DNA of 14,963 nt, taken from the NCBI GenBank assembly GCA_946409855.1, contig CAMJXZ010000041.1:1-14963 (forward strand). Direction: 5' to 3'. This document shows positions 7,901 to 13,489 of the stretch, in pieces. The notes under the pieces were generated by a model. The model saw only the letters and a program-made list of their open reading frames with translations, was not told the origin of the DNA and ran no database searches. The position numbers and the translations under genes are program-made. Every line of letters starts with the position of its first letter. Position 1 is the stretch's first letter. This stretch comes from an uncultured Clostridia bacterium. Lineage in GTDB: Bacteria; Bacillota; Clostridia; Christensenellales; Aristaeellaceae.

Positions 7901-9263
7901 GGGCGTTGACAAAGTCAGCGCGGAGGGCAATTTCTTTGAGCTGGGCGGCACTTCGCTGACCGCGTCCATCATTGCCATGAACGCGGCCGACCGGGGATAT
8001 CCGATCGTCTACGCGGATATTTTCAAAGCGCAGACGCCCAGGGCGTTGGCCAGACTGGCGTCCGGAGGCGCGGAACCGTCCGGAGCGCAGCCGGAGATGG
8101 ACGAAATCCGGTCTTTTGACTACGGGAAACTGCCGCTGAAGGCAAACTGCGAAGCAAACCTCAGGGAAATCCGGCCGGGCGCGGTCGGCAATCTGCTGCT
8201 TACCGGCGCTACCGGTTTCCTGGGCATCCATGTGCTGAACGAATATCTGAAAACGGAAAACGGGACCGTGTTCTGCCTGCTTCGCGGCGAAAACGCCGAA
8301 AGCCGGCTCAGGCAGCTGTATTTCTATTACTTTGACAAAGCCCTCGATCCGTATCTCGATCAGGGCAGGGTGCGGATCCTGAACGGCGATATCACGGATG
8401 AGGAGTCTCTGAGCGCGGCGGAAGCGCTGCCGTTTGACACCCTGATCAACTGCGCCGCCCTGGTCAAGCATTTTGTCCGGGACGACAGCCTGGAGCGCGT
8501 CAATGTGCAGGGCGTCCGGAACCTGATCGGCCTGTGCCTGCGGACGGGCAAACGGCTGATCCAGACGTCCACCGTCAGCGTGGCGGGCGAAGGGCTGGAC
8601 GGGACGCCGCCGAGAGACTGGCTGCTCAGGGAAAACGAGCTTTACAACGGCCAGCTGCTGGACAACGCCTATGCCCTGACAAAATTCAAGGCGGAAAAGG
8701 CCGTGCTGGAAACCATCGGTCAGGGACTGGACGGCAAGATCATGCGTCTGGGCAACCTGATGGGCCGCCACTCCGACGGCGAGTTCCAGGTGAACTTCCG
8801 CAGCAACGCCTTTATCCGCTCTTTGGCCAGCTACAAGGCCATCGGCGCTGTGCCGTATGCCATGCTGACCGCAGGGACCGATTTTTCGGAGATCGACATG
8901 ACGGCGCGGGCGATCCTGCTTCTGTCCGGGACGGACCGGGCGTTTACCGTCTTCCACCCGGTCAACAATCATACGGTTACTTACGCCGACATTGTCTACG
9001 CCATGCGTGAATACGGCTTCTCCGTGGACGCGGTGGAGGATGAAGAATTCAGCCGCCGGATGGCGGAAGCGGGCGACGCCTCCGGGGCGCTGATCGCCTA
9101 CAACAGCCGGGAAGGCGCGGAGCGGCGCTACATGCTGGAGCAGAGCTGCGCCTATACGACCGGCGCGCTCTGCCGCCTGGGCTTCAAGTGGCCCGTATCC
9201 GGGGAAAGATACATTGAGAAGATGATCAAGGCGCTGGACGAACTGATTATGTTTGAGGAATAA
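1932..9263 (+). CDS. Two-module nonribosomal peptide synthetase with terminal reductase (C-A-PCP-C-A-PCP-R)
   Basis: 2443 residues. Module 1: condensation domain about 8-430 with HHIVFDG (131-137); adenylation domain about 435-925 with YTSGSTG (584-590), YGPTE (717-721) and Lys915 in the A10 motif; carrier domain with Ser974 in AGLQSIS. Module 2: condensation about 1037-1460 with HHILMDG (1162-1168); adenylation about 1467-1960 with FTSGSTG (1620-1626), YGPTE (1766-1770) and Lys1953; carrier with Ser2008 in ELGGTSL. The C-terminus (about 2060-2443) is a thioester reductase with TGATGFLG (2091-2098) for NADPH and YALTK (2247-2251) as catalytic Tyr and Lys. Such R domains release the peptide as an aldehyde or alcohol. 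The leading C domain suggests N-acylation of the first residue. By analogy to GrsA, my hand-read specificity codes are D-A-M-Q-S-G-V-I-F-K and D-V-M-S-D-G-G-I-S-K; neither matches one I can assign. The start is supported by AGAAGG about 7 bases upstream and the 4-base overlap with the exporter; Met3 is a possible alternative. No frameshift seen. Confidence 0.96.
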   Translation: MKMNRNTSPVSMTELGIYLDWRKNLKGTAYNIPFLIPLPDGTDPGRLSEALKKTLLAHSNLLARFRMEADGTVTRLLPAGENADVHVTVEHIAGEPSPASLVRPFSDPEGELYRLVILAGEKRSYLFADFHHIVFDGLSIPVFFGELDRVYRGGTPAGETVSAADAAVKEREARGTGAFAKAEQWYRSLLGDTEICSAPIHDREEGEKKNAFLERTLELDAGAVADFVRAQGIRTSTFFAGVYGYLLSRFSGAEESLYATIHNGRTGETAGDTGMFVRTFPVLERFEGKEGIAAHLRALDEQIRESRANELFSYADICSALQLSIPTLFAYQGELEPALPFLGGTVTPRIIQSDDPKEEMVAEVFRGQGVYRLRLSYRTDLYDQKSMEAFADSYGQTARAFLTAGTFAEVDIASDEQKKQLDAFLPEDAPADGPDDIVSLFRASARKRPEAEALIIGDVRRTYGEIDDTSDRIAKYLLSRGIGRGRVVSILIHRNEYMVSASMGVLKSGAGYQPLDPSYPPERLLFMVRDAEAALVIADEDLTQLLDGYEGDFLLTRDIPALPEASENEEMPVPDGHDLFTLLYTSGSTGVPKGVMLEHGNLVNFCRWYQRAYGMEQGTVHAAYASYGFDANMMDLYPALTCGGCVCVVPEEIRLNLPALSRYLEDNRVSVAFMTTQVGRQFALSAARPACLRALSVGGEKLAPLAPPEDVDLYNVYGPTECTIFVTRKKVDREYLRVPIGQSAAGALLYVADKYGRRVPPCVPGELWIGGRCVGRGYLNRPEKNAECFTPNPFCSEPGKDRVYHTGDVVRYLPNGEIDFIGRSDGQVKIRGFRVELSEIEAVIRDCPGVSDVTVQAFDNESGSGKYIAAYIVEKEGARVAPGELEAFIRQRKPPYMVPAVIMKLDAIPLNQNQKVDKRKLPRPERAKAETGREAGAAREMTALEKELTDVCASVIGNRDFGVETLLTEAGLQSISAMTLMVTLEEKYGCTPDVNDLLRGMRILDIENALVAGWRRGAAAGAEETRGSGKPAASSAPLTQTQLGIYLECRMDETSDKYNIPFLFKLRGDTDPERLAGAVRRAVEAHPSMKCSVEPSKDHGADMIAHPDLSWDIPVETSDLPDAELEARLRQETAVFKLSRAPLFSFRLIRTRTSLYLSMVFHHILMDGTSIAVLMDDIERAYQGETPDAETYTSLDLALEEKEKRGTDALQKARAVYDGMLNGLSVSSLPAPEKAGKKEGAGKAAAAEFALSGAPADKVRDFCGKNRVTENALFTAAFAVLLARMSGSWEALFAAIYNGRTRMETRRIMGMLVKTYPIYAGAEPAKGCKDFVLEIQKRIQELTANDLYSFAEAVRDYGVNADVLFAYQGDSFTDFTVAGQKAVQIPMPFTDAKEPMSVDVWKKDGGYTVSLEYREDMYTQDQVRWMAELYGMILSGLMTRECLRDIPLMSASAEELLKKINDTDVPVPFRPVRCLLEENAARTPDRPAVITPAARTTYRQLNESANRIAHALIDLGAAGRIVSLMLPRSERVYMTRQGILKAGGAFLSIAPDYPDERVRVMAEDSASAALIVDEALLAERKEFLSSLACPVVTVEALLSDPRTQNPDLPARKDDLAYCIFTSGSTGKPKGVMLTQGNLLNFLDANRKNPEILGYTEKAHVSLALAAITFDVSVMEEFIPLAHGMTICMATEEEIHNPAALAALMTENGVDMMTCTPSFLTNIIGLPVMKEALKNVRSYDCGAEAFPAALYDKVIALNPDACIMNGYGPTEATISCTMDQITDPALITIGRPAANVRAYILDEAGRVLPPLVPGELVIAGEGVGRGYIGRPDLTKEKFISLEGRPAYRTGDVAAWTSDGRLRFRGRADNQVKLRGLRVELGEIESAINAVPGVLTSIVIMAGEENNRFLAGYYTAAREISPEDLKAEISKTLTPYMVPGVLMQLEAMPLTQNGKIDKKKLPRVSFVPQTDEYISPANDTERDFCGWFAEVLGVDKVSAEGNFFELGGTSLTASIIAMNAADRGYPIVYADIFKAQTPRALARLASGGAEPSGAQPEMDEIRSFDYGKLPLKANCEANLREIRPGAVGNLLLTGATGFLGIHVLNEYLKTENGTVFCLLRGENAESRLRQLYFYYFDKALDPYLDQGRVRILNGDITDEESLSAAEALPFDTLINCAALVKHFVRDDSLERVNVQGVRNLIGLCLRTGKRLIQTSTVSVAGEGLDGTPPRDWLLRENELYNGQLLDNAYALTKFKAEKAVLETIGQGLDGKIMRLGNLMGRHSDGEFQVNFRSNAFIRSLASYKAIGAVPYAMLTAGTDFSEIDMTARAILLLSGTDRAFTVFHPVNNHTVTYADIVYAMREYGFSVDAVEDEEFSRRMAEAGDASGALIAYNSREGAERRYMLEQSCAYTTGALCRLGFKWPVSGERYIEKMIKALDELIMFEE

Positions 9264-9266
9264 TAC

Positions 9267-9273
9267 AAGGAGG
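9267..9273 (+). promoter_or_regulatory. Strong ribosome binding site for the STAS gene
   Basis: AAGGAGG lies 8 bases before the ATG at 9282 and within the 18-base gap after the NRPS stop. No promoter or terminator fits in that gap, so the STAS gene is read from the NRPS transcript but given its own strong ribosome binding site. A small regulator made in excess over the giant NRPS would be the expected outcome. Confidence 0.85.
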
Positions 9274-9281
9274 ATCAGAAC

Positions 9282-9572
9282 ATGACCATTGAAAAAAACG
9301 TACAGGACGGGATCGAGGTGCTCAGGCTGAGCGGCTGGCTGGACACGCAGAGCTGCCCCCAGCTGGAAGCGGAAATCAGCCTGCTTGGGGAAAACGTATG
9401 CACATTGGTGCTGGACTGTTCCGGGCTTGAATACATTTCTTCCGGGGGGCTGCGGTTGATTGTCGCGGCGTACAAGCAGATGAAAGGGGCGCTGACGCTC
9501 CGCCATGTCTCCGATGAGATCATGGGGGTCATCCGGATGACGGGCCTGGACAGGCGGCTTCATTTTGAGTGA
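9282..9572 (+). CDS. STAS-domain anti-sigma factor antagonist (SpoIIAA/RsbV-like)
   Basis: A 96-residue single-domain protein of normal family length. It opens with a beta strand region (IEVLRLSGWLDT, residues 11-22) and has the signature LVLDCSGLEYISSGGLRLI at 42-60. In SpoIIAA/RsbV proteins the serine in the equivalent D/I-S-S-G/A-x-L loop is phosphorylated by an RsbW-type kinase and dephosphorylated by a PP2C/SpoIIE phosphatase. Ser53 or Ser54 is the candidate here. In the unphosphorylated state such proteins bind the anti-sigma kinase and release its partner. It is 18 bases after the NRPS and upstream of a protein with both enzyme types, so it is probably the switch component between them. 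Whether it controls a sigma factor or another target cannot be read from the window. Confidence 0.92.
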   Translation: MTIEKNVQDGIEVLRLSGWLDTQSCPQLEAEISLLGENVCTLVLDCSGLEYISSGGLRLIVAAYKQMKGALTLRHVSDEIMGVIRMTGLDRRLHFE

Positions 9573-9586
9573 ACCGCCGCCGCACG

Positions 9587-9602
9587 GGGGCCTGCCGGCC
9601 TG
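9587..9602. repeat. Degenerate copy of the G+C-rich repeat block
   Basis: GGGGCCTGCCGGCCTG differs from the block at 142-157 at one base (T for C near the end). It is followed by TTCTTCGG, loosely like the TTCGG that follows in the left copy, and then diverges, without the AATGATCC hairpin. It lies 14 bases after the STAS stop and could form a weak GGCC-type stem. It marks the STAS/sensor-phosphatase boundary as a site where the repeat family has inserted or persisted. Confidence 0.5.
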
Positions 9603-9636
9603 TTCTTCGGGCGTTCACGGTCCGCCGCTGATTATC

Positions 9637-9691
9637 ATCAGGGGGAAGATTCCCCCTGATCCCCTTTTCCTGAAAGAACGATGCAGGGGGA
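9637..9691 (+). promoter_or_regulatory. Two mutually exclusive hairpins before the sensor phosphatase gene
   Basis: Hairpin A is a perfect 10-base stem, ATCAGGGGGA (9637-9646) with TCCCCCTGAT (9651-9660), loop AGAT. The octamer CAGGGGGA within its left arm (9639-9646) recurs at 9684-9691, where it covers the only purine-rich site that could serve as ribosome binding site for the ATG at 9704. The middle strand TCCCCCTG (9651-9658) is therefore fully complementary to both copies: pairing with the first leaves the site free, pairing with the second buries it. CCCCTTTT follows hairpin A, so it might also act as a weak terminator. The base pairing is seen directly; the regulatory role is inferred. 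Confidence 0.5.
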
Positions 9692-9703
9692 CTGAGCAGT
9701 TAC

Positions 9704-11686
9704 ATGAAAAGGAAAAAGCGCAAATCAATCAGGCAGTGGATCACCCTGTGCTTCACGCTGACCTTTTTCTTTTCCCTGCTGGCCATGTCAGCGATGAACT
9801 ACAGGGAAACGTCCAGCAACAACGTCAAACAGAGCACCGAATGGGCGGAAAGCTGCATGGACATTACCTGGTATCTTCTTGATCAGTGGGGGGTCGATAC
9901 CGTATATGATCCGGAGATCGATCCGTCTTACTGGATCAGGCGGGACATGCTGTACGCTCTGTGCAAAAACTTCAGCATGGATTACCTCTATGTCTATACC
10001 ATAGACCCGGAGACTCATGTAAGGACTTATCTTTTCTGTGTCGGCGGGACGGTAGAAAAGGACAATGATGTTGTTGATACCAGATGCTACGGCGCTGTTT
10101 CGGACGATCCGCTGGATGAACAGGAACTGGCCGTGCTGGAAGGCTCCCGGGAACTCCAGCAGGGCGCGCTGTCCAATCAATACGGCGATGAGATGACCTG
10201 GCTGATCCCTTATGTGGACAATCAGGGCAATATCCTGGCAATGATCGGCGTGGATGACAACATCCGCGTGACGAGGGAAAAAATTCTGCGGGAATTTTAT
10301 CTGGATATCGTACCGGTCATCGTGTCCCTTCTGGTTGGGCTCTTCATCCTGATGATGCTGGTGCGGCACAGGATTATCTCGCCGGTCAGGGCTCTTTCCG
10401 ACAGCATGAAGCGCTTTGCACAGAACAGCCGGCAGAAGCCGGAGCCGCTGCATATCCGGCCGGGCGATGAGATCGGCGAAATCGCCGCGTCCTTTGAGAA
10501 AATGACGGAGGATATCAGCACCTACATCAACAACATCGAGGCGCTGACCCGGGAGCGGGTGGAAACAAACGTCCAGCTGGACATCGCCCGCCGGATTCAG
10601 GACGGGCTTGTGCCGCAGAAACAGGATCTTCGCGGCAGAGGCTTCCTGCTGAGCGCCATGAACCGGCAGGCCAGGGACGTCGGCGGGGATTTCTACGACT
10701 GCTTCCCTGCGGACCGGAACAGGTTCTGCGCGGTGATCGGCGACGTGTCGGGCAAGGGGATCTCCGGCGCGATGTTCATGGCGGTCGTCCGGACCATGAT
10801 CCGCGAAAAAATGATCTCCGGTCTGAGCCCGGCGGAAACGCTGAACCAGACGAACCGGGAGCTCTGCGCCCAGAACCCGGAGAATCTCTTCGTGACGGTA
10901 TTCGCCGGCGTTCTGAACACGGATACCGGGGAGCTGCGCTTTGCCAACGCGGGCCACACCTATCCGCTGCTGCTGAAGGACAGCCCCTCCCTGTTCCGGC
11001 CGGATGCAGGCGTCGCCCTGGGGCTGTTTGAGGACGCGGACATCCGGGACGGGACAATGACCCTTCGCCCCGGGGAGGGCATCGTGCTGTATACGGACGG
11101 GGTGACGGAAGCCGTCAGCCCGGACCGTGAATTCTTTGGGGAAGAGCGGCTGACGGACATCTTCCGGCAGGCGCGGGAACCGGCGGACACGCCCGAAAAA
11201 GCCGTCCGGATGATCGACGACGCCGTAGCGCGTTTCTGCGGGGAAAACGACGCGTCGGACGACCTGACGGTCCTGGCGCTGATGTATACGGAACCTCCGG
11301 AAGCGCCGGACTGGCAGCCGCTTCTGCCGGCCCTGTCTTCCTTTGAGACGGTGAAACAGGCCGTCATCGGGATCATGGGGGATACGCCCAGGGCCAGGCA
11401 GTGCCTGCTGGCCTGCGACGAAGCGCTGACCAATATCGTCCGCTACTCGGGCGCGGCAAGCATTTTCTTTGCCTGCGCCGAAGAGGACGGATGCCTGCGC
11501 GTCTCGTTCCGTGACAACGGGATCCCCTTTGACCCGACCGCCTATCGGCCTGAGGAAAAGGAACTGGACCTGCTGGACAGCGGCGGGATGGGCCTGAACA
11601 TGATCCGGCAGATCGCTTCGTCCATGCATTACGAGCGGCGGAATCAGGAAAACATCTTTACCCTTGTGTTTTCTTTGGAAGGGTGA
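9704..11686 (+). CDS. Membrane sensor with HAMP, SpoIIE/PP2C phosphatase and RsbW-like ATPase domains
   Basis: 660 residues. A basic N-terminus leads to helix 1 (about 8-28); an extracytoplasmic sensor follows (about 30-195) whose end (WLIPYVDNQGNILAMIGVDD) looks Cache-like; helix 2 is about 202-223 and HAMP about 222-280. The PP2C/SpoIIE domain has all metal-binding acids: GGDFYD with Asp329, GDVSGKG with Asp347, TDGVTEA with Asp465 and DDLTVLAL at 519-526. A GHKL ATPase follows with the N box Glu573/Asn577, G1 box DNG at 604-606 and G2 box GGMGLN at 627-632. The same chain can thus be expected to remove a phosphate from, and transfer one to, a STAS partner; the STAS protein just upstream is the obvious substrate. 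The start at 9704 gives a KRKKRK leader; the ribosome binding site is weak and distant (GGGGG at 9686-9690, 13 bases away). The signal sensed is unknown. The closest alternative reading is a regulator unrelated to the NRPS. Confidence 0.93.
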   Translation: MKRKKRKSIRQWITLCFTLTFFFSLLAMSAMNYRETSSNNVKQSTEWAESCMDITWYLLDQWGVDTVYDPEIDPSYWIRRDMLYALCKNFSMDYLYVYTIDPETHVRTYLFCVGGTVEKDNDVVDTRCYGAVSDDPLDEQELAVLEGSRELQQGALSNQYGDEMTWLIPYVDNQGNILAMIGVDDNIRVTREKILREFYLDIVPVIVSLLVGLFILMMLVRHRIISPVRALSDSMKRFAQNSRQKPEPLHIRPGDEIGEIAASFEKMTEDISTYINNIEALTRERVETNVQLDIARRIQDGLVPQKQDLRGRGFLLSAMNRQARDVGGDFYDCFPADRNRFCAVIGDVSGKGISGAMFMAVVRTMIREKMISGLSPAETLNQTNRELCAQNPENLFVTVFAGVLNTDTGELRFANAGHTYPLLLKDSPSLFRPDAGVALGLFEDADIRDGTMTLRPGEGIVLYTDGVTEAVSPDREFFGEERLTDIFRQAREPADTPEKAVRMIDDAVARFCGENDASDDLTVLALMYTEPPEAPDWQPLLPALSSFETVKQAVIGIMGDTPRARQCLLACDEALTNIVRYSGAASIFFACAEEDGCLRVSFRDNGIPFDPTAYRPEEKELDLLDSGGMGLNMIRQIASSMHYERRNQENIFTLVFSLEG

Positions 11687-11742
11687 AGCGGCCCATCCAA
11701 AGGAAAGCGGGAAGCGGCGCGCGGGTATGCGGCTGGTATGAT

Positions 11743-11761
11743 ACGGGACAAAATATCCCGT
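11743..11761. other. Short hairpin after the sensor phosphatase gene
   Basis: ACGGGA (11743-11748) and TCCCGT (11756-11761) form a 6-base perfect inverted repeat with loop CAAAATA. No T run follows, so it is not a good intrinsic terminator. It lies 57 bases after the stop codon of the phosphatase gene and may protect the transcript end, or be fortuitous. Confidence 0.25.
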
Positions 11762-11872
11762 GGTCTCCCTTCCGCGGGCGGGCTTCAGCATATGAAAGCG
11801 GAGATCCACCGCCGGTCGGGCAAGGAAGCATGAGGATCAGGAGCCTGCGATCACGGCATTTCCCGTGCGGTG

Positions 11873-11914
11873 AAGCCGGGGAGTGGCTGAAGGGAACCGG
11901 CTTTTATCTGTTTT
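11873..11914 (+). terminator. Possible intrinsic terminator
   Basis: AAGCCGG (11873-11879) pairs perfectly with CCGGCTT (11897-11903), and is followed by the T-rich tract TTATCTGTTTT. The 17-base loop is larger than usual and the T run is broken, so it would be a weak terminator. It lies between the sensor phosphatase gene and the A+T-richer unknown gene, where an operon boundary is plausible. The 11687-11943 gap otherwise holds no credible gene. Confidence 0.4.
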
Positions 11915-11968
11915 CTCATATTCTGTGACGTCTTCGGAGGGGCATGCCCATTGACTGCATATGTTCTG

Positions 11969-11974
11969 TAGGAG
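11969..11974 (+). promoter_or_regulatory. Ribosome binding site that decides the start at 11983
   Basis: TAGGAG ends 8 bases before the ATG at 11983. An in-frame ATG at 11944 lies upstream, but its purine-rich site (GGAGG, 11936-11940) is only 3 bases away, too close for efficient initiation. The later start is therefore preferred; it removes 13 residues from the protein. Confidence 0.6.
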
Positions 11975-11982
11975 TGGAAATC

Positions 11983-13263
11983 ATGTCGGATTGTCAAAAA
12001 AACAAGGAACCAGGGAATGGCAGAATGGGCGATCATGGGGAAGACATGGCGCAGTTTATCGCCGCGCACCGGGTTTCGGGTGGCGCTGTCTGTCAGGCGG
12101 CGGATGGCTGCGCCGCTTTCCATAATCAACCGCAGATGACGGAAGAGGATTTTGAGGATACAGCGCTGCGGTGGTTCCCGGAGAAAGCGGAGATCATCGT
12201 TCGTGAAACGGATCAGGACAGTTTTTCTTACGGATATATGGAACGCGATTTTTCAAAAACACTCATCAGGCTTCTTGAAACGTGGAAAGATCATGAACTG
12301 ATTTGGAGATACTGCGGGTTTCTGGAACTGATCTGGCGAAAAGGCGATTCCTGTATGCGGAACGCCATGTGCGTCACGGTACTGGAAATATTGCCCATGG
12401 CGGGGGAGAATATCTGGTGCCGCTTTGGGTACTATTTATCGGATGCCTTCCGTACCTGGATCAATGACAAGGTGGTTCCGTCCAATCTCGCGCTTGCCGG
12501 CTGCAGGATCTGCCGGTTGACATCGTTTCAGGGGGCTGATCTTCCGGATTACAGCTTTCCGACGTCTTCCGACGTGGGATTTCCAAGCCGTGAGCATACC
12601 GGTCAAAGACAGGAAGAGAACATTTTTTTGCTGGGTTCTTATGATGTAATTGCTGGAAGGCTCAATCGGTGGCTGCGGGATCCGGACCGGTTTCAAATCG
12701 CTGTCAGCAATTTACAATGGATCGATATCGTTTCTGAATACTACCGCGTCGCTTTCAGGAATGAAAAAAGCGAACGGGATTGCATCCATATTCTTTTCAG
12801 CCGTTTTCCCAAAGGAAGTCTCAGGGAAAACATCGTCGGTTCATTTTTGCATACCATGCTGATCGCCTGCCAGCTGACAGGTTTGCCGGATCAGAAAGAC
12901 ACGCGGGATCCGGTTTATTTCCGGTGCACAGAGGAAGAATGGAACCGGACGTCTGAAGGCCAAAGGCACGCCATTGCCGCATCCGCACTGAAAGAGTTCT
13001 ATACAGCCGACTTTTTCCTGGAAAGCACCCTCATCAGAAAAGACCCGAAAACCGGTATGCCGGATTTGCACATACCGGATGATTATGCCCGAATGGATCG
13101 GCAGGCATATGATCGGCTGGCTTTATTGCTTTCCCGCCTGCCTGCCAATATGGAACGGATCGGCGTGAATCTGACAAAGAACCGCTGCCGGGAAACATAT
13201 CTGGGCGCTGAAGATGATTGTTTATTGACTGTTATCATGGATGCCTCCTTTGATTCCATATAA
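11983..13263 (+). CDS. Hypothetical protein, 426 residues, function unknown
   Basis: I do not recognise this protein with confidence. It is soluble, with no signal peptide or membrane helix. Residues about 103-150 (ELIWRYCGFLELIWRKGD, then a stretch ending VTVLEIL) recall the pattern of small helical DUF7674-type proteins, in which a helix with F-x-E is followed by a conserved V-T-x-L-E; this is a memory-based resemblance, not a match. The second half (about 225-426) has alternating helix and strand character and several tryptophans. Base composition is unlike the NRPS: 12721-12780 is 26/60 G+C, against 43/60 in 7501-7560, suggesting transfer or a different selection history. It has its own ribosome binding site and probably its own transcript. 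With the start at 11944 the protein would be 439 residues. Confidence 0.75.
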   Translation: MSDCQKNKEPGNGRMGDHGEDMAQFIAAHRVSGGAVCQAADGCAAFHNQPQMTEEDFEDTALRWFPEKAEIIVRETDQDSFSYGYMERDFSKTLIRLLETWKDHELIWRYCGFLELIWRKGDSCMRNAMCVTVLEILPMAGENIWCRFGYYLSDAFRTWINDKVVPSNLALAGCRICRLTSFQGADLPDYSFPTSSDVGFPSREHTGQRQEENIFLLGSYDVIAGRLNRWLRDPDRFQIAVSNLQWIDIVSEYYRVAFRNEKSERDCIHILFSRFPKGSLRENIVGSFLHTMLIACQLTGLPDQKDTRDPVYFRCTEEEWNRTSEGQRHAIAASALKEFYTADFFLESTLIRKDPKTGMPDLHIPDDYARMDRQAYDRLALLLSRLPANMERIGVNLTKNRCRETYLGAEDDCLLTVIMDASFDSI

Positions 13264-13371
13264 GAGAAGCGTGTCATGATCCGCATCGCTGATGCATCCG
13301 GGTATGGGCGCATCCCGCCGCTTCATGGAAAACCGGAAGGAAACGTATCGAACCGGCAAGAATTCGCACGA

Positions 13372-13400
13372 TGCGGCAGAACAGCCGTCACGCTGCCGCA
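13372..13400. other. Perfect 8-base inverted repeat
   Basis: TGCGGCAG (13372-13379) and CTGCCGCA (13393-13400) are perfect reverse complements around a 13-base spacer. There is no T run after it, so an intrinsic terminator is unlikely. It lies in the 226-base gap between the two unknown genes. It could be a transcript hairpin or a dyad operator; nothing in the window distinguishes these. Confidence 0.4.
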
Positions 13401-13431
13401 ATATGGTTTCCATCCGTATCAAAAAACGTGG

Positions 13432-13456
13432 GTTCCGGGATTTATTGTTCCGGAAC
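13432..13456. promoter_or_regulatory. GTTCCGG repeats, candidate operator
   Basis: GTTCCGG occurs at 13432-13438 and again at 13447-13453, a 15-base start-to-start distance. The second copy is part of the 10-base palindrome GTTCCGGAAC (13447-13456), and the first copy is also complementary to CCGGAAC at 13450-13456. The sites lie 34-58 bases before the ATG at 13490, where a repressor site could act. No clear -35/-10 pair is visible, so the role is only suggested. Confidence 0.3.
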
Positions 13457-13489
13457 GGGCAAAATACATGAACGGAAAGGCATGATACG

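Noticed and set aside
11683..11928. 81-residue open frame starting GTG over the stop of the sensor-phosphatase gene
   Set aside because: The purine-rich GGAAGG touches the start codon with no spacer, the peptide is arginine/glycine-rich without a recognisable fold, and it runs through a likely terminator stem.
11951..11979. TTGACT as a -35 box for the 426-residue gene
   Set aside because: No -10-like sequence lies at a 16-18 base distance, and the implied transcript would begin within or after the ribosome binding site.
13276..13485. 69-residue open frame between the two unknown genes
   Set aside because: No ribosome binding site, and it spans the inverted repeats of the intergenic region.
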